From: Acidimicrobium sp.
GTDB taxonomy: Bacteria > Actinomycetota > Acidimicrobiia > Acidimicrobiales > Ilumatobacteraceae
Length of the DNA: 25,937 bases
Direction of reading: 5' to 3'
NCBI GenBank assembly: GCA_003535455.1
Contig: DOHD01000113.1
Coordinates: 617 to 26,553 of the forward strand
Shown here: positions 24,057 to 25,937 of the stretch, one piece after another
Layout of the letters: every line of letters begins with the position of its first letter
Numbering within the stretch: position 1 is the stretch's first letter
The notes under the pieces: model-generated
Databases searched by the model: none
What the model saw: the letters and a program-made list of their open reading frames with translations, nothing else
Told to the model about the DNA's origin: nothing
Translations under genes and position numbers: made by a program

Positions 24057-24779
24057 GTGAGCGAAACTTCGAATGATCGATTGTACTTTCGGCAGCTGCT
24101 GTCGGGGCGCGATTTTGCTTGCAAAGATCAAATGGCAAGCCAGATGGTCAATTTTGTTTATTTGATCGGCGACAAGCAAAGTCGCGAGTGTGTAGTGGTT
24201 GACCCCGCGTACGACATAACCGAGATTTTGCAAATCATCGACAAAGATGAAATGGAGTTGACAGGGGTTTTAGCGACCCACTACCACCCCGATCACGTCG
24301 GTGGCTCAATGATGGGAACGAGAATTCAGGGCGTCGCCGAGTTGCTCAACCAAAAACAAGTGCCCATACACATAAATAAGAACGAGACAAAATGGGTGGT
24401 GCGAACCACTGGGTTGGCTGAAAATGATCTCTTTAAACATGAAGGTGGTGACAAAATTGTTGTAGGCGACGTTTCTGTTACCCTTGTTCACACACCCGGT
24501 CATACGCCAGGCAGCCAATGTTTTTTGGTGGAGCAACTGCTTGTTGCAGGCGACACACTTTTTCTTGAAGGCTGTGGGCGAACAGATCTGCCAGGTGGTA
24601 ATCCGAGCGAACTCTACTCAAGCCTGCAAGTGCTTGCATCGATGCCGACACAGACGATCGTTTGTCCTGGACATCAGTATTCGTCGTTGCCAAGCGCAAA
24701 ACTGGGTGATGTTGTCGCAACAAATCACGTCTTCAAGCCGACTTCGCAACAACAATGGCTTGAGTGGTTTGGTCACTAA
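24057..24779 (+). CDS. MBL-fold metallohydrolase (glyoxalase II / persulfide dioxygenase-like)
   Basis: A 240-residue cytosolic metallo-beta-lactamase-fold enzyme. The metal site is complete: THYHPDHVGG (His75, His77, Asp79, His80), His149 in HTPGHTPGS, Asp166 in AGDTLF, and His206 in CPGHQYS. GCGRTDLPGG (172-181) is characteristic of the branch that holds hydroxyacylglutathione-hydrolase-like and ETHE1-like proteins. Thioester hydrolysis and persulfide oxidation are both possible, and I cannot separate them from motifs. The GTG at 24057 is chosen because TAGCAT lies 6 nt upstream. Its stop overlaps by 4 nt that of the convergent TauE/SafE gene. Confidence 0.9.
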   Translation: MSETSNDRLYFRQLLSGRDFACKDQMASQMVNFVYLIGDKQSRECVVVDPAYDITEILQIIDKDEMELTGVLATHYHPDHVGGSMMGTRIQGVAELLNQKQVPIHINKNETKWVVRTTGLAENDLFKHEGGDKIVVGDVSVTLVHTPGHTPGSQCFLVEQLLVAGDTLFLEGCGRTDLPGGNPSELYSSLQVLASMPTQTIVCPGHQYSSLPSAKLGDVVATNHVFKPTSQQQWLEWFGH

Positions 24780-25507
24780 CCGAAAATTGCGTTTCCAATT
24801 GCGCTGAGCCCAGTAAGAGTGAGAAGAATTAGCACCAAGTATCGAAAATGATCAGGATCAATCAAACTTCGCAGCCGAATGCCAATCCAGACGCCTAACC
24901 CCATCACCGGTATCGCAAGAAGTGCGAGCGATAGGACCTCCGCGGTAATTTTGCCCGCAATCGCGAAAGTAACCAGAGTCAAAAAGTTCAAAACAGTGAA
25001 AACCCGATTCAAGACCGCTCGAAAATTTTCAGGCGAATAGTGTCGCGCGTGAAGCAAAAATACCAATGGAGGCCCATTTGTGGATGTTGAGGTTGACAGA
25101 ACACCAGCAACTAAACCCATCGAATAGTCGAATGTCACCGGCAAGCGCCGAAGATCAAACTCGCGCGAACTGATCATCACGCCTATCAGAACGAAACAAC
25201 CAAGTAACACCTTCATCAAACGCGCGTCAATATTGTTCAAAAGCCACAAGCCAGCGGGCATGCCCAAAACGGCCGACACAATTAGTCGCTGTGAGACATC
25301 GCGTGCTGAAACTGCGCGCGATTCATACCACTGAAAACTGCAGCTAACCGTAGAAACTGCCGTCGCAGTGACCACTGCGGTCGGCAGATCAACATAGAAG
25401 ATCATCAACGGCACCGAAATCAAACCGAATCCAAATCCGAACAGAGCTTGAATGATTGCCGCACCAAAAACAATCGCAGCAACCGCTATATATTGGGCTA
25501 GCGACAT
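24776..25507 (-). CDS. TauE/SafE-family sulfite/organosulfur permease
   Basis: A 243-residue integral membrane protein with about eight hydrophobic segments. FGAAIIQALFGFGFGLISVPLMIFY at the N-terminus, repeated in spirit by SMGLVAGVLSTSTSTNGPPLVFLLHA in the middle, is the two-fold repeat of the TauE/SafE (former DUF81) family. Members carry sulfite, sulfoacetate or other small anions across the membrane. The ATG at 25505-25507 has a GAGAG about 11 nt upstream. It follows the aminotransferase gene by 34 nt on the same strand and is probably co-transcribed with it. Confidence 0.9.
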   Translation of the reverse strand: MSLAQYIAVAAIVFGAAIIQALFGFGFGLISVPLMIFYVDLPTAVVTATAVSTVSCSFQWYESRAVSARDVSQRLIVSAVLGMPAGLWLLNNIDARLMKVLLGCFVLIGVMISSREFDLRRLPVTFDYSMGLVAGVLSTSTSTNGPPLVFLLHARHYSPENFRAVLNRVFTVLNFLTLVTFAIAGKITAEVLSLALLAIPVMGLGVWIGIRLRSLIDPDHFRYLVLILLTLTGLSAIGNAIFG

Positions 25508-25541
25508 CTAATAGCACTCTCGATGTTGTGGTTTCTCACAA

Positions 25542-25937
25542 TCATTCAACTAACGCTGCTACTGCTGAAGCGAATATCTCTGTATGAAGATCGACGTCCT
25601 TTTCTGTATGAAACGGTGATAAGAGTGCCATATTGTGGAATGGCGTCAGCAGAACTCCGCGATTGAGTGCCCACAGGTGCATGAAGTTTTCTAATTCGGT
25701 ATCGACTCCCGCAGCTGCCTGCGCACCATTTTTTGGCGCCGGGCAAAACCAATATTCTGCGCGGCAACCAAGTTGCTGCACACTCCAATCGAGTTCAAAT
25801 TCGTTGACTGATGCCATCACGCCTTCGGCCCAACGAGATGCAAGAGAAATCGTCTTCTTGAATTGATTCGGCAGCAACGCATTGGTCAGCGTCGCACGCA
25901 CCGCCGCCATCGCCAAAACGCTACCCGAGAGTGTTCC
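25542..25937 (-). CDS. Class III aminotransferase, glutamate-1-semialdehyde aminomutase-like (C-terminal part)
   Basis: The frame is open to the window edge, so the gene begins outside; 131 C-terminal residues are visible. The first visible motif, GTLSGSVLAMAA, corresponds to GTLSGNPLAMAA of HemL-like PLP enzymes, and the ending (LNRGVLLTPFHN, then LLSPFHTEKDVDLH) matches the C-terminal small domain of that group. It differs from housekeeping HemL (for example WALNRGVLLTPFHNMALL instead of the usual APSQFEA-type segment), so I read it as a related aminotransferase of unknown substrate. The PLP lysine lies outside the window. It stands upstream of the TauE/SafE permease. Confidence 0.85.
   Translation of the reverse strand, partial: GTLSGSVLAMAAVRATLTNALLPNQFKKTISLASRWAEGVMASVNEFELDWSVQQLGCRAEYWFCPAPKNGAQAAAGVDTELENFMHLWALNRGVLLTPFHNMALLSPFHTEKDVDLHTEIFASAVAALVE

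Overview
The window is a gene-dense stretch (about 20 protein genes, almost no intergenic DNA) of a moderate-GC bacterial chromosome. It is most likely from an actinomycete, and I would guess a streamlined planktonic member of Acidimicrobiia. The support is a GuaB1-type CBS-containing GMP reductase/IMPDH homologue, an actinobacterial-style LivH with an extracytoplasmic N-terminal domain, frequent GTG starts, and several apparently leaderless promoters (TANNNT placed 6-8 nt before the start codon). The lineage is inference; no rRNA or other marker is present. I see no tRNA, rRNA, insertion sequence, prophage or CRISPR array.

Layout. 1-2127 (minus): guaB1 then cmk, nucleotide metabolism. 2178-3828 (plus): an alpha/beta hydrolase overlapping a Sua5-type tRNA t6A synthase. 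3935-5293 (plus): an abundant-looking substrate-binding lipoprotein with its own promoter, 5'-UTR hairpin, strong ribosome-binding site and terminator. 5352-10199 (minus): ctaA (heme A synthase) followed by livH-livM-livG-livF, a branched-chain-amino-acid-type ABC importer that converges on the binding-protein gene. 10272-12501 (plus): a TetR regulator fused to a SnoaL/NTF2-like domain, then a methyltransferase. 12676-13842 (plus): a secreted M23 cell-wall peptidase with two peptidoglycan-binding repeats. 13897-18943 (minus): a heterodimeric ABC exporter, a lipoprotein and a histidine phosphatase in one run. 18982-25937: a series of small divergent and convergent units: a membrane-anchored unknown, a hexapeptide acetyltransferase, a type-B carboxylesterase, a DadA/PuuB-like FAD oxidoreductase, a Gfo/Idh/MocA dehydrogenase, an MBL-fold hydrolase, a TauE/SafE transporter and the C-terminal part of a class III aminotransferase.

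The most striking object is the Liv-type binding protein at 3935-5293. Its homology segments are in circularly permuted order: after the lipobox and an acidic linker comes what is normally the C-terminal part of the fold, then a linker, then what is normally the N-terminal part, ending at a stop codon and a clean terminator. Reading from the end back to the beginning restores the ordinary family order. The two segments also differ in CpG density. Other points worth a second look are the LivH and TetR domain fusions, the asymmetric ATP sites of the exporter pair, a symmetric bidirectional -10 element between guaB1 and the hydrolase, back-to-back leaderless promoters, and zero-gap convergent stop codons.
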